Source: Stichopus chloronotus
Lineage: Eukaryota > Echinodermata > Holothuroidea > Aspidochirotida > Stichopodidae
Direction of reading: 5' to 3'
Length of the DNA: 64,000 bases
Assembly: GCA_021234535.1 (NCBI GenBank)
Contig: CM037840.1
Span: forward strand, 272,909-336,908
A program made the translations under genes and the position numbers. A model generated the notes under the pieces. That model made no database searches. It saw only the letters and a list, made by a program, of their open reading frames with translations, and was not told the DNA's origin. Of the stretch, positions 25,001 to 40,000 are shown in pieces (within the stretch, counting starts at the first letter, position 1; each line of letters starts with the position of its first letter).

Positions 25001-28000
25001 AAGACCTTGAGGAATTAAATGAGATTAAACTACTGCTGTAAAAAGGCGCAATTCACAAATCCATCAGTTCTCCACACACTCACACAACCCTCACAGGATA
25101 AAAGACGAATACTCATCTCCTGCATTTTAGTTGCCTAACGAAGTATATAACGCCTTAATTCTGCTATTTAAAACTTGTGATAAGAAATGAACCGCACAGG
25201 CAATGATAAATCTCAAGATAACTTTTTTCAATAGAATTTAGTATGGTTGCTGCTAAATTTAAAAGACGAATTTTCTTACTTTTCCGGTTAGGATGCAGCT
25301 TGTATTCCCTAGTGTGCAAGTGGGCTTAGAGAAGAAAAGAAAAATAAAGACAACGAGAGGTGATTTGGGCATTGACTGGAAGATGTTACTCCTCAACGAA
25401 GACTAATGAATAAAACGATCAATACAAAGCACGTGGCGAAAGTCAGATTGCTTATTTGCATATCAATCGTTACAGAAAAAGTCGAATTCCTCTTGCACGC
25501 CAAGACGTGACAAAGAAATAACACAAATAACAAAATTTGTATAACAAAGACAGCTCAGTTCACTTCACTACCTTTAACGGTACATATACACACATGATAT
25601 GAAAACCACACATGTTGTGCATGACCCTTTACAACTAAAGTACACAAATAAAGTTTTTATTTTCTCAATTCGAATGAGACATCAAGTTAAAGACTCCTCT
25701 GACATGTGGTGAAACCATCTCTCTTCTGAATGTATCGTGAAGGTAGTTATAACTTTAAGGAGGCTAGTTTCTCTCGTCTCATAACCCCCCCCCCTCCCCT
25801 TCCCAGTCATCACCATTTTTGTTATTATTATTTTTTGAAGTAAGGATTCTGAACGATGGCTTTATTTTCCGTTTTTATTATCACAAAATCATTCCTCTGC
25901 ATTGCAATCTCAAGGAGTATTACAAACAATACATTCTACCGGTACATGAACTATCACCTACGGCAGAAGTATAAAAGTGGTGGCCCGTCTGTCAGATCCA
26001 CCCCTCCCCCCCCAAAAAAAAAAAAATCATCAACTTAAGAAAAAGTGTATGTGAGAAATTGAAAAATATTAAAATGATAAACGAACGTCTAACGCTTAGC
26101 TTAAAACTGTATTAATTGAAACAACCAACGTTGGTTACGCCATCACAAGTTACCTCTTATAAGGGTTTGTTCACGCAGAATTCAGCTGCATTTTTAGTAG
26201 TTTTACAAGTTTACCTTATATCAAGACTTAACGGCCTGGCTGATACTGAGACAGAACGTATATTACCCTAGTTGCACTGGGTACAAGGGCCCTCCAAGAT
26301 TTCTTCAAAATGTGCCTTCATGTGCCCATTTGTTCAGGAATTTTCTTTTTGACATCTTAGCCGTTTGTTGATTTACATTTTTACGTTTTATAATTTTAGA
26401 AATATGTGTCCTTATGTGAGAGAACATATAGTCAAAACAGGGCCTGAAGGAAGATAGGTGACGTATAACGTACATTTTACATACGTTCTGCAGTTTCCTA
26501 GTCCAAGTCCAATGTACAATAAACATTTCGTCGTAGCAGATTTATGGGGAAAAATCACCTGTCAATGACACATTTTGTTAAAAAGTGCCACAGTAGAGAG
26601 AAAAAGATTATTCTTTTTCTTTAAATTGTCTTATTTTAACGTTTCATGGATAATATTCATGAGTATATGTGTTTTATTCGTCCCTAGCTTGAATAAGGAA
26701 TGTTATTTGGTTAAAGTCATCAATGTTTACCTTAACTCTGCAGGTAAACAGTGTTAACCTTTGACCAACACCGTTCCACCGGCGTTCCAAAGGCATAAAA
26801 CAAATAGTCATGAATATAATTTATGTGACGTCAACAGCAGAAAAATTAAAAAAAAAAAGAGTATACGATTCTTTTTTTTTCTCCCTACTGAGAAACTTTC
26901 TAACAGAGTATGTCATTGATAGGTCATATCACTGAAAGGTCTTTTTTTTTGCCACAAATCTGTTAAACAGTTTGTGATGTTATTGTTGTTAATTTTCAGA
27001 AGTACACCACAAGACTAGCTATACTTCTTACAGTAGAAAAGATATGGATACTAGTGCACCATTGTCTATTTGTCCAAACACAGTCTAATTTCAACAGAAA
27101 TGCGCTTGCATGACTTTTGTTGTAGTAATATTACTATGGCTCATTAATGCCTTCGTTTCCAATTTTGTGGCTGCTCATGGTCTTTTAGTTTTAAGTGCAC
27201 AGGCAATATAGACAGAAGCCAAAGGCTTTATTACTAGTCAAAAAATTAGACAATAAAAAAAGATGGCTGCAATCTTTGCTCAAACTCCAAATTGTTATCT
27301 CTTCCATCATATAATTGAAAAATGAATTTCGCCATTACCTATTTCAAAGCATCAAGTATTGTTACTTAAGTTTGCTTAAAGTTCGAAGGGGTTACTTTAC
27401 GTTTGAAAACTTTTTTCATATGGCGTCTCTATGATCACAGTCTTACATTTCTCATGTTAATAAACTAATGCTGACCAACATAATTCTTACTGCATGTACT
27501 TATCCATTATCTAAAGTTTACATATTTTCATTGCTGCATGCATAATTTGATGTTGCAAGATGTACCTGGATTGCGTTTTTACCAGAAAGTAGTAGTAATA
27601 TCATTCCATATATGGCGGTATCATCACTCTATATATCACTGTACTCATTCGATATATCGCTGTCATTTTGTCTCTTTATTTCGTTAATACTGATTTTTTT
27701 TTTTTCAAATGCCTTCCACCGTAATGGGATGGTATTTCGAGGAAGCAACATAATTGTCCTATATTTAAGTGAAGACCAATTTAACCTGAGTTTCTCTCGA
27801 CTTTGCTAGAAATAATATAAAAGGAAGGGAGTCAAATACAAATTGTTGGCTATGTTTCAATATTTATGCTTTGATATGAACATTTCGAGGCTATTTTTCA
27901 TGATTGCTGTGGAAATAATTATATAGAATAGGTTTACAAGAATAATATGGCTTCTATAAATAGGGGTAAAAAAATGGTAAAAGTGAAATTTGATGCTGAA

Positions 28001-28440
28001 GTACAGTGGCATTCCTGGGTAGTGCGAGGATTTGGGATTTGTTAAACCAGCTTTTTCTGCTACTGAATGGTCATCCATTTTAGTTTAATAAAAAGACAGG
28101 CAGTACTTTCTTTCTTAGTATCCTTAAATGGTCATTTTTATCGTACATTTACAAATAGAAAACCGTGATGTCTAACTGACATCTTCGTTTTTCTTCCAAG
28201 AATCAGTCGGCGAGAACAGAGTCATAAAAGAGTGTCGTGAAAGTGACAGATCTTACGGGTGTGTGTGCCAATCAGCATAGGCCTTTAATACTGTGTTGAT
28301 CACAAACCCAACTAGGTGTGTCGCAATGAGCCTATAGGCATTGCCTGGTGTGGTTACCATGGTTACAACTCTCATAACATGGCATTTGGTATTCTTCAAA
28401 CAACATAATACTGCAACATTAGGCCTACATGACATTAATT
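25001..28440. other. intergenic, no supported gene
   Basis: AT-rich sequence with homopolymer runs (C-run at 25,787; C then A at 26,006-26,026). Open frames of up to about 70 codons have no recognisable content and appear to be chance. No tRNA or other RNA gene was found by eye. Confidence 0.55.
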
Positions 28441-28444
28441 ACAT

Positions 28445-28650
28445 TAATGCTCAGTGGCGGCACAGAATCTTAAATCAGTTGTGGGGGGTAGGGAAACTTG
28501 AGGGCAAAACAAACTGTTGGGGGCTTAAATTTCGCGGATCGAGAAATCGAGCGAGAAGCGCGAGCTTATCGGGTGGGGTCCGACCAACTGCAAGAGGGCT
28601 GCACCGGCCCGATACATTACAAGGTAAAGATTTCACATATCTTCAGAATT
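28445..28650. other. GC-rich interspersed-repeat-like block
   Basis: It begins 'cagtggcggcacagaat' and contains 'gagaaatcgagcgagaagcg' and a G-rich stretch. Such composition and wording are common in non-autonomous DNA elements of invertebrate deuterostomes, but I could not find matching terminal repeats or a target duplication. Confidence 0.3.
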
Positions 28651-28946
28651 TTCATCCACTGTTGTACATGTTTGAAACTTCAAAACTCACTGTGAATTCA
28701 TGTCAAATGGACATTTATTAACAAATTTATTTTTTTCTGGCAACCTACATGACGTAATCAACAACATCAGACGGTGCATGAGGTTAAAATTTAATGCAAT
28801 ATTGTACTCATGAATATGTAAATCTTGAAGAATAGATAACGAAAATGTCATTCATTTTAGGAAAGTGAAAACTTTACAAAATGAAAAGAATGTTTTTGCA
28901 TGGAATAAGGAACATTCATTGATCAATGTGCAACAAATATCTAGGT

Positions 28947-29335
28947 CAGCGGTTCTTAACAAGAAGGGAGGGTGAACCCTATGGGGTTACCCCTGGTGGT
29001 AAGTTTCAAATCTAAATATTGTTGTTACGATTTTCCAATTATGACCAGTATCCTATTTTAGTCATTGTAGATCTCATGGAGATGGTAAGATTTTTCCCAG
29101 GTTCCATGATCTCACACTCTAGTAACTTCACTCAACTGTTGTATGGTGATGGTGACCTGACCCAATTTAGCAGACTCACGTACTTGAACCGGTTAATCGT
29201 GAGGCTGACACAGACGGTATACCGTGGTCGAGACTTCGAGTGTAACTTTTGATAATTTGTAGAAAGGAAATGCCGAGCGCTGCTTATTGGAAAAAGGGGT
29301 TGGATGAATTGCACGAAAAGGGTTAAGAACCTCTG
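28947..29335. mobile_element. hAT-like MITE, 389 bp
   Basis: The ends are imperfect inverted repeats: CAGCGGTTCTTAAC at the left and GTTAAGAACCTCTG at the right. They are flanked by an 8-bp direct repeat with one difference, 'atctaggt' (28,939-28,946) and 'atctaggc' (29,336-29,343). CAG ends and an 8-bp target duplication are hallmarks of hAT transposons. There is no transposase, so the element is non-autonomous. Confidence 0.85.
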
Positions 29336-29343
29336 ATCTAGGC

Positions 29344-30858
29344 TATTACGAACAAGGATCACTGAACACATGCAATAGATTGGTAACATTGTTTCCTTAT
29401 CATTGGCATATGTAACTGAACACATAATTCTTGTTTCAGAAGTTTCACAAATGACAGGGAAGCTCTTCTTTGATGTGCTACAGGAGTTTTTAGAAGTAAA
29501 TATTTTACAAAACACTTTACTATATGTTATAGAAGCATTAACATATATTACAGAAACACGAAACTGACATATGTTATATGAACCTCATACGTACATATGG
29601 TAGAAAATTACTATAACACGTGTGACCGAGGTAATCGCACAAGTTACAGAACACTGTATAGATGTTATAGAATCATTTCCACATACTACCATGTATATCC
29701 AAAACATTGTACACATGTTAATAGAGACAGTAAAGCTAAACACGCTTCAAATCTAAAATAATGAAAAACGTTTTACTTTAACAATATCTTTACAACAAGA
29801 ATGATAAACTTTTGCATAAAAGCCTATACATAATGTACTGTCTCAATGGTAATGTGAGCTTGAAAACAATTCCACTGTTCTTACAGTAAGAAGAAAAAGA
29901 AACTATGGATAGGAAGACTTCAAACATTGCATAAAATATATAAATTTTGAATTAATTTGGCAAAACTAAAATAAGAACGGAGCTTAAAAGTGGTCTCGGT
30001 CGCTAAAGGGGGAGGGGCACGATATTTCATTGCATTACTGATTAAGTGTAACTTGTAAAAGTAGAAATCAAACATAGTGTCAAGCACAAGATATGAATAT
30101 CGTTGCTGAAAACACAACTAAAAAAAGGCCCCTCCTCTTCACCAGCTTAGTCCACCTATAAATGTTTTCTCCCTTTTTCATTGTTTTGGTTATATAAACT
30201 AATTAATGTACATCTCATCAGGTAAAACAAAACACAATCACTTGCGACTTTCAAGTTCATTTTCTTTTTTCTTTTTCAATTGTTTTAGTTTTTCTCATGA
30301 TATTATCTCATAAAATTGCACATACTCTTAGAATGTATGGGAGATTCAGAATTTAAATTTACATCAAAACCTCAATCACATTCTTTGAAAACGAGGAAAA
30401 TTATAAAACAAAAGGATGAATTAAATGTTGCACTGACTTAAAGCCAAATGGTTACGACTGTAAAACCATTTTGCCATAAAGTGGCAATAAAGTGCCAGAA
30501 TCAGATCATTTATCAGCCTGTCACCTAGTCAGTAAATGGTTTCGATTTATCAAGTTGGAGATTCATTGAGGCTTCCAAACTGACAAGGAAATTGCAGGAA
30601 TTTCGGTGAAATGGGTAGACCCAGATACTGAATCTTGAAATGCCTTCATTAAAATGAGAGTGACTGGGCATTGTAATTCTGTCCAATGCTCTGTTTGCTG
30701 GTAAATACAGGACAATAGGATTGAAACATCCTTTTGCCTTATTGGCAAGATGTTCGTTTCCAACTTCTACTTAAGAGTGTCCTTTTAACTATTCAGATAT
30801 TCGTTAATTAATCTCTTTGTTTTTCTATTGTTTCAATGTTTCTTTGGAACATTCCCAA
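29344..30858. other. region 3' of the protease gene, no further gene
   Basis: This should contain the 3' UTR and poly(A) site of the minus-strand gene. I find no clear AATAAA on the minus strand within the first few hundred bases below the stop, so the transcript end is not defined. Loose repeats of 'atgttatagaa' type occur at 29,520-29,720. Confidence 0.5.
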
Positions 30859-31026
30859 TCAGTTGTTGGTTATGACAGAAGTGATAAAGTCCATGTATTG
30901 CGATATCCTTGTGTAAACACCAGGAGTTTGACCATCACCGCATCCAATCCCAAAGCTGACCACGCCCACGTCCCTCCAGGTGTCACTGCTGTTGTCGTAA
31001 CACATGTACGGTCCTCCACTGTCACC
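30859..31026 (-). CDS. exon 24: protease C-terminus with Ser195
   Basis: The 168-bp terminal exon (phase 0 start after 'ttctgatgcag') encodes 55 residues and TGA. It opens with GDSGGP; the catalytic Ser is an AGT codon (AGY type). [19 protein letters not shown] supplies Ser214, Gly216, Cys220 and Gly226 of an open trypsin-type pocket. YMCYD carries Cys201. The end, [13 protein letters not shown], is the usual C-terminal helix, with no extension. Confidence 0.95.
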   Translation of the reverse strand, partial: GDSGGPYMCYDNSSDTWRDVGVVSFGIGCGDGQTPGVYTRISQYMDFITSVITNN

Positions 31027-34000
31027 CTGCATCAGAAAAAAAGTGTGATGGTGAGAAGAAAATAAAATTTGAATGGTACTGTTGTAAAAGTGCGAAATGA
31101 AATGGTCAGTACTTTGGGGAAAAAAAAAGGTGCATAAATGTATGACATCAGTTGATTAAGGCCGTGTTCAGCTTGGGAGCTTGGATAGAGCTGAAATAAG
31201 AGGTCTTAGATACTAGTGTCTGAAAATGTGTGAACTGCACTTTTCAGTAAGTCATCTTTTACATGTTTTGATAAAATTAAATCTTTTGCAGATGTTAAGT
31301 GGTGAAACTGAACGATTTTACAATGATGTAAGCTATTCTCTTTGTATGCCATGCAGGTGCATTTTAAATGTCTCATTTTTTTTTAAGTACATCATTTTAA
31401 TAGAATGCTCTACATAAAGTTGCAGGTGCAGAATGAGCTAAACCTAAATTATCAATCAGGGGCACAGCTACATTTTGGTGACAGCGGAGGGGGCAGGGGG
31501 AAAGTTGATTCTTGGTCTCCATTCTTGCCTGCTGTCATGGAGAGGGGTATAAGGGGGGAAGGTTGTTCCCTCCCTCTTTAAAAGATTCTGCTGACGCAAA
31601 GGGCTTAGATGCAAAATGAAACTATGTTTGGTTTCTTTTTAAACTAAATCCACGTGCTGGAAATTTACTGATTTTCATTCTGTAAATGAATGACTATTTC
31701 CCCCCCCCCCCCTCCCGCAAGAAAATAAAACAGGAAAAATGATATGAAAGCCTGCATGTCACATAAGCATCACGACAGAGGAGGTTATGCTTCTACAACT
31801 CAATCATGGCTGCACCACCATTCCAACAAAATAACATCAATACAAGCAATGTGAACAGTTTCATTCTAGTGCACCACACCCACTTACGACAGAATGAAAG
31901 GGCAGAAACAAGTGAGTGCAAACAAAATTGATGAGATTCAACAAAAAAACTGATAAACAGAAGAAAAAAGGTGGAATGTCAACTTGTGTAGCTAGCCAAT
32001 GCAAACCTCAAACCAACAATAATTTATACCTTTTCAATCACTTTTGTTTTAACTGGTTTTTTCTGTGCTTTGTCTTAGTTTTAGACATCATGAAAAGATC
32101 ACAATTGGGAGAGAAATATTTCCTTATTATTGCTCTCGTAACCCTCCACTCTGCCCCACCAACTTCCCACTCCTCTCACATATTTGTTTCATTCTTTTCT
32201 TTTTCCTCTTCTTCATCTTTTCAACATCACGGATGCTGTGTCCTCAGCATTTCTTTTAAGGAGACTACATTGTCCTTGCCCCCTTGTTGGCTTTGCCAGT
32301 GTTATCAGTCGTTAATGAATGTAGCGGTCACTTGAGGGTAAAGGCACCGATAATTATTCCAGACAAGACTGCAAACATTTCAGGGATTTTTTCCCCCACT
32401 ATCCCTAAACACATTACCACTCTCAAAGGACTTCACAGAATATGAAAGTATGGAAGAAATCTTTATGATACCTGGCAAGCATCTGGACCTGGCACAGTGA
32501 ATCCGGCACAAAATTGGGTCTCGGTTATTCCGACGATAAAGAACAACTGTTCACACACACCCCTGTCAAAGAATGGTATCTCCGCCTCGTAAAGCTCGTT
32601 GCTGGCGACACCCGCTGGTGAAGAACGTAAAGTTTATGAAAGAAAAGACGAACTATTAATCTACCATCAAAAATGGAGAATATAAGAATGAATATAAGAA
32701 TAGAAAATAAGTTACAGGAAAATATCAGCTCTGATTATGTGATTATACATGAGTTGTTAGGTGGAGGGGGGGGGGGTAAGGGTTACACCAACTCCCCTCT
32801 TGTGAAAATCTTTACCATTATCACAAGAGGGAGGGATCAATTAATTTAATTACACATGTGGAGCAATTTTAGACATGCTGTGGGAGGGAGTGGACATAAC
32901 TGGTTGGGAGAATTGGAACTGTCTGGGGTGATGAGAATTTGTCTTTTAGACAAAAATAGACATGACCCAGCAAAAAGGTATCAATATTCTACAGAAGTGC
33001 TACTGTTATCGTTTCATCTATCATGGTCCCATCAACCATAAAGTTGGCAATTTCATCTTACCATCTTCCTCGGTAAATCCCCATCCAGCTACAAAACAAT
33101 TGTTCGGGAATGCCAACTCCTCTTCCATGTTGAAGTTGAGACAAAGAGGACGGACAAAGTCATTGTAGACGGCAGGACGGGGCAGCCTAATCAGAGCAAT
33201 ATCGTTTCTCTGGCTGAAGTCGTTGTAGTCTGGATGAGGAAATCGGTTTTCAGGTAAAATCTCAAACTCCTGGTGAAATTCTGTTTGGACGTCAAGTAGA
33301 AGATCTCCGAGGACGATCATCGTGATTGAGTCGACGCTAAAGAGCAAGGTAGCAACAACAAAAGAAAGAGAAACTAGGGAGTAAGATCAAGAGGTAAACT
33401 TTTGAGCTGTGGCAATGGCCATTTAGTATAGTTAACTTTTTAAAAAAGTAAAAATTGAGACTTGTAGCATAGACATAACTGGAAGACCACTGACCTCGAG
33501 TCTTTGACGTTGTTTGACTACATATTCCTCATGAGTGATCACAGACAGGTAATGCTGTGATTTCTATCACTACACAATTCATTATACAGTTGAAGAGTAC
33601 ACAAATACCTGCCTCATGTTACTGTGTAAAGTTCCATCACTGGTTTCCTGCCACAAACACTAACATGAGGCTTCACCTACCTGTACATCTTCAACCCGAG
33701 GAAAGTTTAAGGAAAGTTTAAGGAAAGTAAGATCTGCAAACAAAAATTGGCAGCATCATGTTACGGATGTCAATTTTGTGATTTGAGCTCACATGCAGTG
33801 GGCAGCAGTCAACACCCATTCTCTGTCAATTAGCGTCCCCCCACACTGATGGCTCCCCGAGGAGGTCCTGAGGGATGCCAGCCAGGGCCACGCCCCGGGG
33901 CTGGACAATTCACCGTTGACGACCCTCGGCTGGATGAACGCTGGAGTTGTGCCGCAGATAACTGAAAGATATTGAGGGCAAATAATAAAGTTGAAATGAG

Positions 34001-37000
34001 TGAACTAAAACTTCTTTTTCATTTCATGTAATTACTTGTTTATGGATAAATGTGTGTGCGTGTATGTGTTGCTCTGCATGAATTAGTAAGAGGCGAAGGG
34101 GATTGGGGGGAGGGTGTGGTGGTTATTTCTTAAAGCACATAACTCATCACCCTAAGCTATTTTTTTACCTTCCGGAGAGCAAAACTCTCAACTGGTTCTA
34201 AGTGACAGCAAATTCGAAAGATGCAGTGTAGCTCATATTGGGGTGATGAGTTTTTGTCTTTAAAATAAGAGAAGAAAATGAGGCAGTGTGGTGCAATGGC
34301 AACTGGTAGAGTAAAACACCAGACAGTTTTTCCAGATTAGCTCTTGCAAAATTAGCTATAGCTGGAAACCGCTGGGACGCAGAGTTAGATTGCCCAATGA
34401 TATAGTCTGACACTGGCCTGAGCAGATTCAACAAGAGTGGTGTGCAAATTACAGGCTCAGAAAAACTTAAAGATTGCCACACCTCTTCACTGAAATGACC
34501 AATCAGGTTGTTCTACAGTAGCTACCGAGTGATACTGACAGATAATTGGTATCGTACACACAGTTTATAGTCAAGGACCATTTGACATTTTCAATTTTTG
34601 TATTTGACAGAACTGTAGCCAGCAGAATATTTAAATTTAGTGCAGCTAGCACAACAGATGTGTATTTCTCATGCATCAGCTCTGAATGCATTCCTGACAC
34701 TACAGTCCACACTCTATTGCTTCGATTCTCGCTCATCCTGCATACATATTGAAAGCTATTAAAGTTCCTGTATGCCAATGTAATCAATTACACTCAGTAA
34801 CACTCTATATTCTTTTCCTCAAGATATAAATATTCATGAGAATTTTCTTCAGCCAGTCATGAAACGTGCAGGAGGACCGAAAAATAGAGAAGTTAGTCCT
34901 TAGATAGGACAAATCTGCAATTGTCCGCAGGTGTCACGATACCTACCAAACACCTGCTGGGAAGGTTAAATTTAGTGGCGGCGTGTTCATCAAATGAATC
35001 AACATGGATATAGCTAACTGCTCCCATCTTATGTGGTTATTGATCCCTTCTAGAACTCTCTGACAATAAGACATTTTCCTCAAGGTGATGCGTGGGGGGT
35101 GGGCGGGTGGAGGATTTCAGATTCACAGAAATGAAACCCTTTGGTTCAACCATCGTGTTGAAAATTATCACGTTCATATTCTCAATGACTTTGTTTTCAT
35201 GGTAATTATGTCATTCATATTAAAGAGATATCAGAATGACTGCAGAGAGATAAGTATGGCTACAGAAATAACTTTGGCTGTTAAAAGAAGTATGGCTATA
35301 CATATAAATAATTTTGCACTAACTTTTCCCTCACTAAAACAAGCAAATAGCATGGTTTCAGAAAGTGGGCCTTTGTTATATCATCCATGAAAAGTTATTT
35401 GCGATTATTAGGATGAAAAAGAAACTAGATTTATGGGCAAATAAGAAAGAGATCAGAAATATATCATTTGCAATAAGAAATAAACTTTTGATTTAATGAA
35501 GCATCAAACCTTCACAAACTGGTTGTTGGTTGCTCCAGGTGCCGTCGACCTGGCAAGTACGAGTTCCATCCTGACCGGCGGCCAACATCCATCCATCGTT
35601 GCAAGTGTAGGTACAGATGCTGTTTGGGGCAATCCCATCGGTGCACTGCAATATAGCATTGGCCACCTCTGGTAGCTGTTCGCAGTCTGCTGCAACTGGC
35701 ACTGCAGAGAAAATGGCAAGTCATTGCATTTCCAACATAAATAAACCAACATCTCACAAGTTCCACACATCGTTACAACTGGCACTGCAGAGAAAATTGC
35801 AAGTCATTTGCATTTCCAACATAAATAAACCAACATCTCACAAGTTCCACATATCGTTACCTCTGGTCGTGTTTCAAACCCAAAGTACAGTATGCTTTCC
35901 ATGTTTCAATTTTCTTGTGAAATGGATTGGGGCCTTTAATTATATGCTTTGATGCAGTTAACTACTAAATCTAATTGAGTAATAACAGTCCCTACTAAAT
36001 TACAGAACAATAGGCATTTAAAGTTTATTTTTTCGACAATCTCACGACGTTGCAAATTGTCACCATTAAATGACTTTGTAGGAAATGAAAATGCATGATG
36101 CGTGCCAAGGCTGGGGAATTAATTAAGAGCAACTTCAGGATATTTTTTATACATGTTTCTAAAATTACTTTTCATAAAACTCTTATGGTAAAGACTAAAT
36201 TTAGATTTCACAGCATAAGCAGACTACACAACTTCTTAATAGATATTACCTTGCTCACAGACGGGCTCTGCCCCGATCCACGATCCGGTTTGTGGGTTGC
36301 ATGTCCTGGATGCACCCTGATTCAGAGACGCAATTTGAAAACCTTCATTGCAAGAGTAGGTACACACACTTCCGGCAAAGAAGCTATCTGTACAGATTGG
36401 AGCAGCAGCATTGGGAATGGCACCTAAGACTGGGCAGGTGACTATGGACAGAAATAAAGTGAACAGAATCAGCTAACTTTTTTTCAGTTTTCTTCTTCCG
36501 TAATCGACATGAAAAGTAAATTCGAGACATCTACCACATTAAGACAGAACCTTGTTACAGATGTCAGACAGCCTTAGCCCTGACTGTAGTTTTTTTTGAG
36601 CTGTATTTCATACAATTGTACCGAAATGAGTTGTCATGACCACAGACAAAGATTTGCATTTGAGAAGAGGGAATTTTTCTGACTAAAAACCAAGAAAAAC
36701 GGTTTTTAGCAGTTTAATCATTTTTAGTGTTTTTCATGATTTTGCTTACATTTTATTTTCGATAACTGTACAGTGTTACTTTCTGTTTATTTATGAAGCA
36801 TCACATGTAAAGTGTTTCCTGAATATGACATTGAAACACCTCGTGAATATGACAAAAATAAAACTATTAAAAGATGGCTAAAACGAGAAATAAAGTAGCA
36901 GACCAGCCGTAGTACATAGCCTTTGTATTTGTTCAATGGATGGTAAAACATGACGAATATCACCCACTTCAAATGCATTGGTACTTAGAGACGCTTGTTG

Positions 37001-40000
37001 AGTTGTTTCCTAAATATCGCGACATTTGTCTAAGCCTGTTAAGTTTTCTAAACATACTAATTACAAATGGTCAAATTAAGAGAATCCCGATGTTCCACAT
37101 ACAAAGGAACATAAATGAGTGAGAAGGAATGATCCAATTTGGTTTCTGAAAATTCGTGACCAGACACTTTTTATATTAGTGCTTATTCACATGCAAACAT
37201 CCAGGATGCGCAGGGCCAAAAATGCAAAAAAGTTTGAGTTTTCATAACAATGGATGTGAAACTTGATTAATTATGCTAATCATAAGCATTGTAATGTGTG
37301 TGTGTCATGTGTTTATACTTTTCAAAATCATCACAACCTTATTGATATCAACTCAATGAGCCCCTTTTGATGAATGAAAAGAAAAGTCACCATGAAAAGA
37401 CAATGAAAAAGTCACCATAAATACTGAAAATGAACTAACCTTGGACACATGATGGTTCCGGAATGGACCATTCACCGGTATCAGTACACGTCCTGCTTCC
37501 TGTGGTTTCGAACCTGAACCCATCATTACAGGAATACATGCACACACTGCCAAAATTGAAATTGTTGGTACAAACTTGCAGATTCCCGTTAGGGATAGGC
37601 AGAAGACTAGGACACGTAACTGGCAGAAAGAAAAGGAACAGAAAAAGTACAGGGCCATCACAGTATAGCTGGGGAAAAGATTTCACCTGCAAACATTTTT
37701 GATGTATTTTTTTGTTACTTTGTGAATGTCAATGACTATAGTAAGACATCATGTACTAGTTTTCATTACAAATCTGCAGTAAATCAATTGAAAATTTATC
37801 TCACCACTACCATCCATAAATTTCATTTCACAGAATTTTTTATTTCCCATTTAATGTAACAGTAGTAAAAACTGCAAGCAAACCATTGTCAGCCTTAACA
37901 AATACTGGTCAGCAAAGTCACAAACCCTCACTGAGCAGGACCACAAACTCCAGTCAGTAGAATGACAAACCCCTGTTAGAGGAACCACATGGCCTTAAAG
38001 GAGAGCCAAAAATCCTGGTCAACAGTCAAAAATGTCACCCAGTAGCACCACAAAACACAGTAGTACCAAAATCCAATATCAGTAGAATCACAAACATCTG
38101 TTAGTAGAACCACAAATACCTGTCAGAAGAGTAACAAAACCCCTATCAAAGTCACAAACCCTTGTTAGCAGAGTCACAAACCCTTGTTAGGAGAGTCACA
38201 AACCCCTGTCAGAAGAGTCACAAAACCCCTATCAAAGTCACAAACCCTTGATAGCAGAGTCACAAACCCTTGTTAGCAGAGTCACAAACCCCTATTAGGA
38301 GAGTAACAAAACCCCTATCAAAGTCACAAATCATTGTTAGCAAAGTCACAAACCCCTATTAGGAGTGTCACAAACCCTTGTTAGGAGAGTCACAAACCCC
38401 TGTCAGAAGAGTCACAAAACCCCTATCAAAGTCACAAATCCTTGTTAGCAGAGTCACAAACCCTTGTTAGCAGAGTCACAAACCCTTGTTAGCAGAGTCA
38501 CAAACCCTTGTTAGAAGAGTCACAAACCCTTGTTAGAAGAGTCACAAACCCCTGTCAAAGTCACAAACCCTTGCTGGCAGAGTCACAAACCCTTGTTAGC
38601 AGAGTCACAAACCCTTGTTAGCAGAGTCACAAACCCTTGTTAGCAGAGTCACAAACTCTTGTTAGCAGAGTCACAAACCCTTGTTAGCAGAGTCACAAAC
38701 CCTTGTTAGAAGAGTCACAAACCCCTGTCAGAAGAGTCACAAAACCCCTATCAAAGTCACAAACCCTTGTTAGCAGAGTCACAAACCCTTGTTAGCAGAG
38801 TCACAAACCCTTGTTAGCAGAGTCACAAACCCTTGTTAGAAGAGTCACAAACCCCTGTCAGAAGAGTCACAAATCGTTGTCAACAGACTTGCAAACACTG
38901 GTCAGTAGCACTTCAAACCACAGTCAGCAGAACCACAAACCCTTGTCAGCTGAACCACAAACCCTTGACAGTGGAACCACAAACTCCTGGTCAGCAGAAC
39001 CACAAACTCTTTGTCAGCAGAACCACAATTTATTGGTAATGATGAGTAGCATTGTAACGCATGTCAAAAGTTTCCCTAAATTTTAAAACTGACTGGGAGC
39101 CAATTACCATTAACTTGTTTGAAGTCATTTACAAATATCAATTTCAGATAAATTTACTTAGAAAATGTTTTATATTACACTAATATGTTGACAAATTATG
39201 AAAGGAATTGATGCGAATGTAAATAATTTGAGAAGTTTATACTGCAATGAAAGGCAATCTAGAGCAGCACACATAAATCATATCAGTAATAGCAATAGTC
39301 CACCCACTTCAAATACACTCTGGTACTTCATGCATGAATAGTCACCATGGCAACTAACCTTGGACACATGATGGTTCCGGAATGGACCATTCACCGGTAT
39401 CAGTACATGTCCTGCTCCCGGTGGATTCGAACCTGAACCCATCGTTACAGGAATACATGCACACACTGCCAAAATTGAAACTGTTGGTACAAACTTGCAG
39501 AGTCCCGTTAGGGATAGGCAGAAGACTAGGACACGTAACTGGCAGAAGAAAAAGGAACAGAAAAAGTACTGTGCCATCAGGATATAGCTGGGGTATAGAT
39601 TTAAACCTGCCATTATTTTTGTTCTACTTTTGTTGCTACTCTTTTATAGTAGAAAAAACAGGAAAACAAGCCAAGCCAGCAGACAAAAAAAACCCAGTCA
39701 GCAAAAGCACCAACCATGGTCGGCAGACATGGAAAACCTTGACAGGAGAACCACAAACTCAGGCAAAGAGCAAAATTCATAAATTTTCCGACAGAATTAA
39801 GATGCATGTTAATTTAAGTTGGTTGATTTGTAAAATAACTTTTCATTAAATTTATCAGAACCACCAGAAAGTTACTTCTAAAAGTATTTCACTTAAGCCA
39901 TGATGTGTGTCAGATGGTGGAAACAGAATCAATTAAAAATTTCAAGTTAAGTCAACACCTCAAAAAAAGGAGGATTATTTCGCATCAAGTTGTAAGCACC

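Noticed and set aside
29132..29515. 127-codon minus-strand open frame
   Set aside because: It overlaps the hAT-like MITE and its terminal repeat and has no recognisable domain.
37880..39040. Possible CRISPR-like array (short regular repeats)
   Set aside because: The repeats are directly adjacent with no unique spacers, and the genome is eukaryotic.
38811..39086. Repetitive plus-strand frames over the 22-bp repeat
   Set aside because: The unit length happens to keep some frames open; there is no start context or conservation, and it lies in an intron on the opposite strand.
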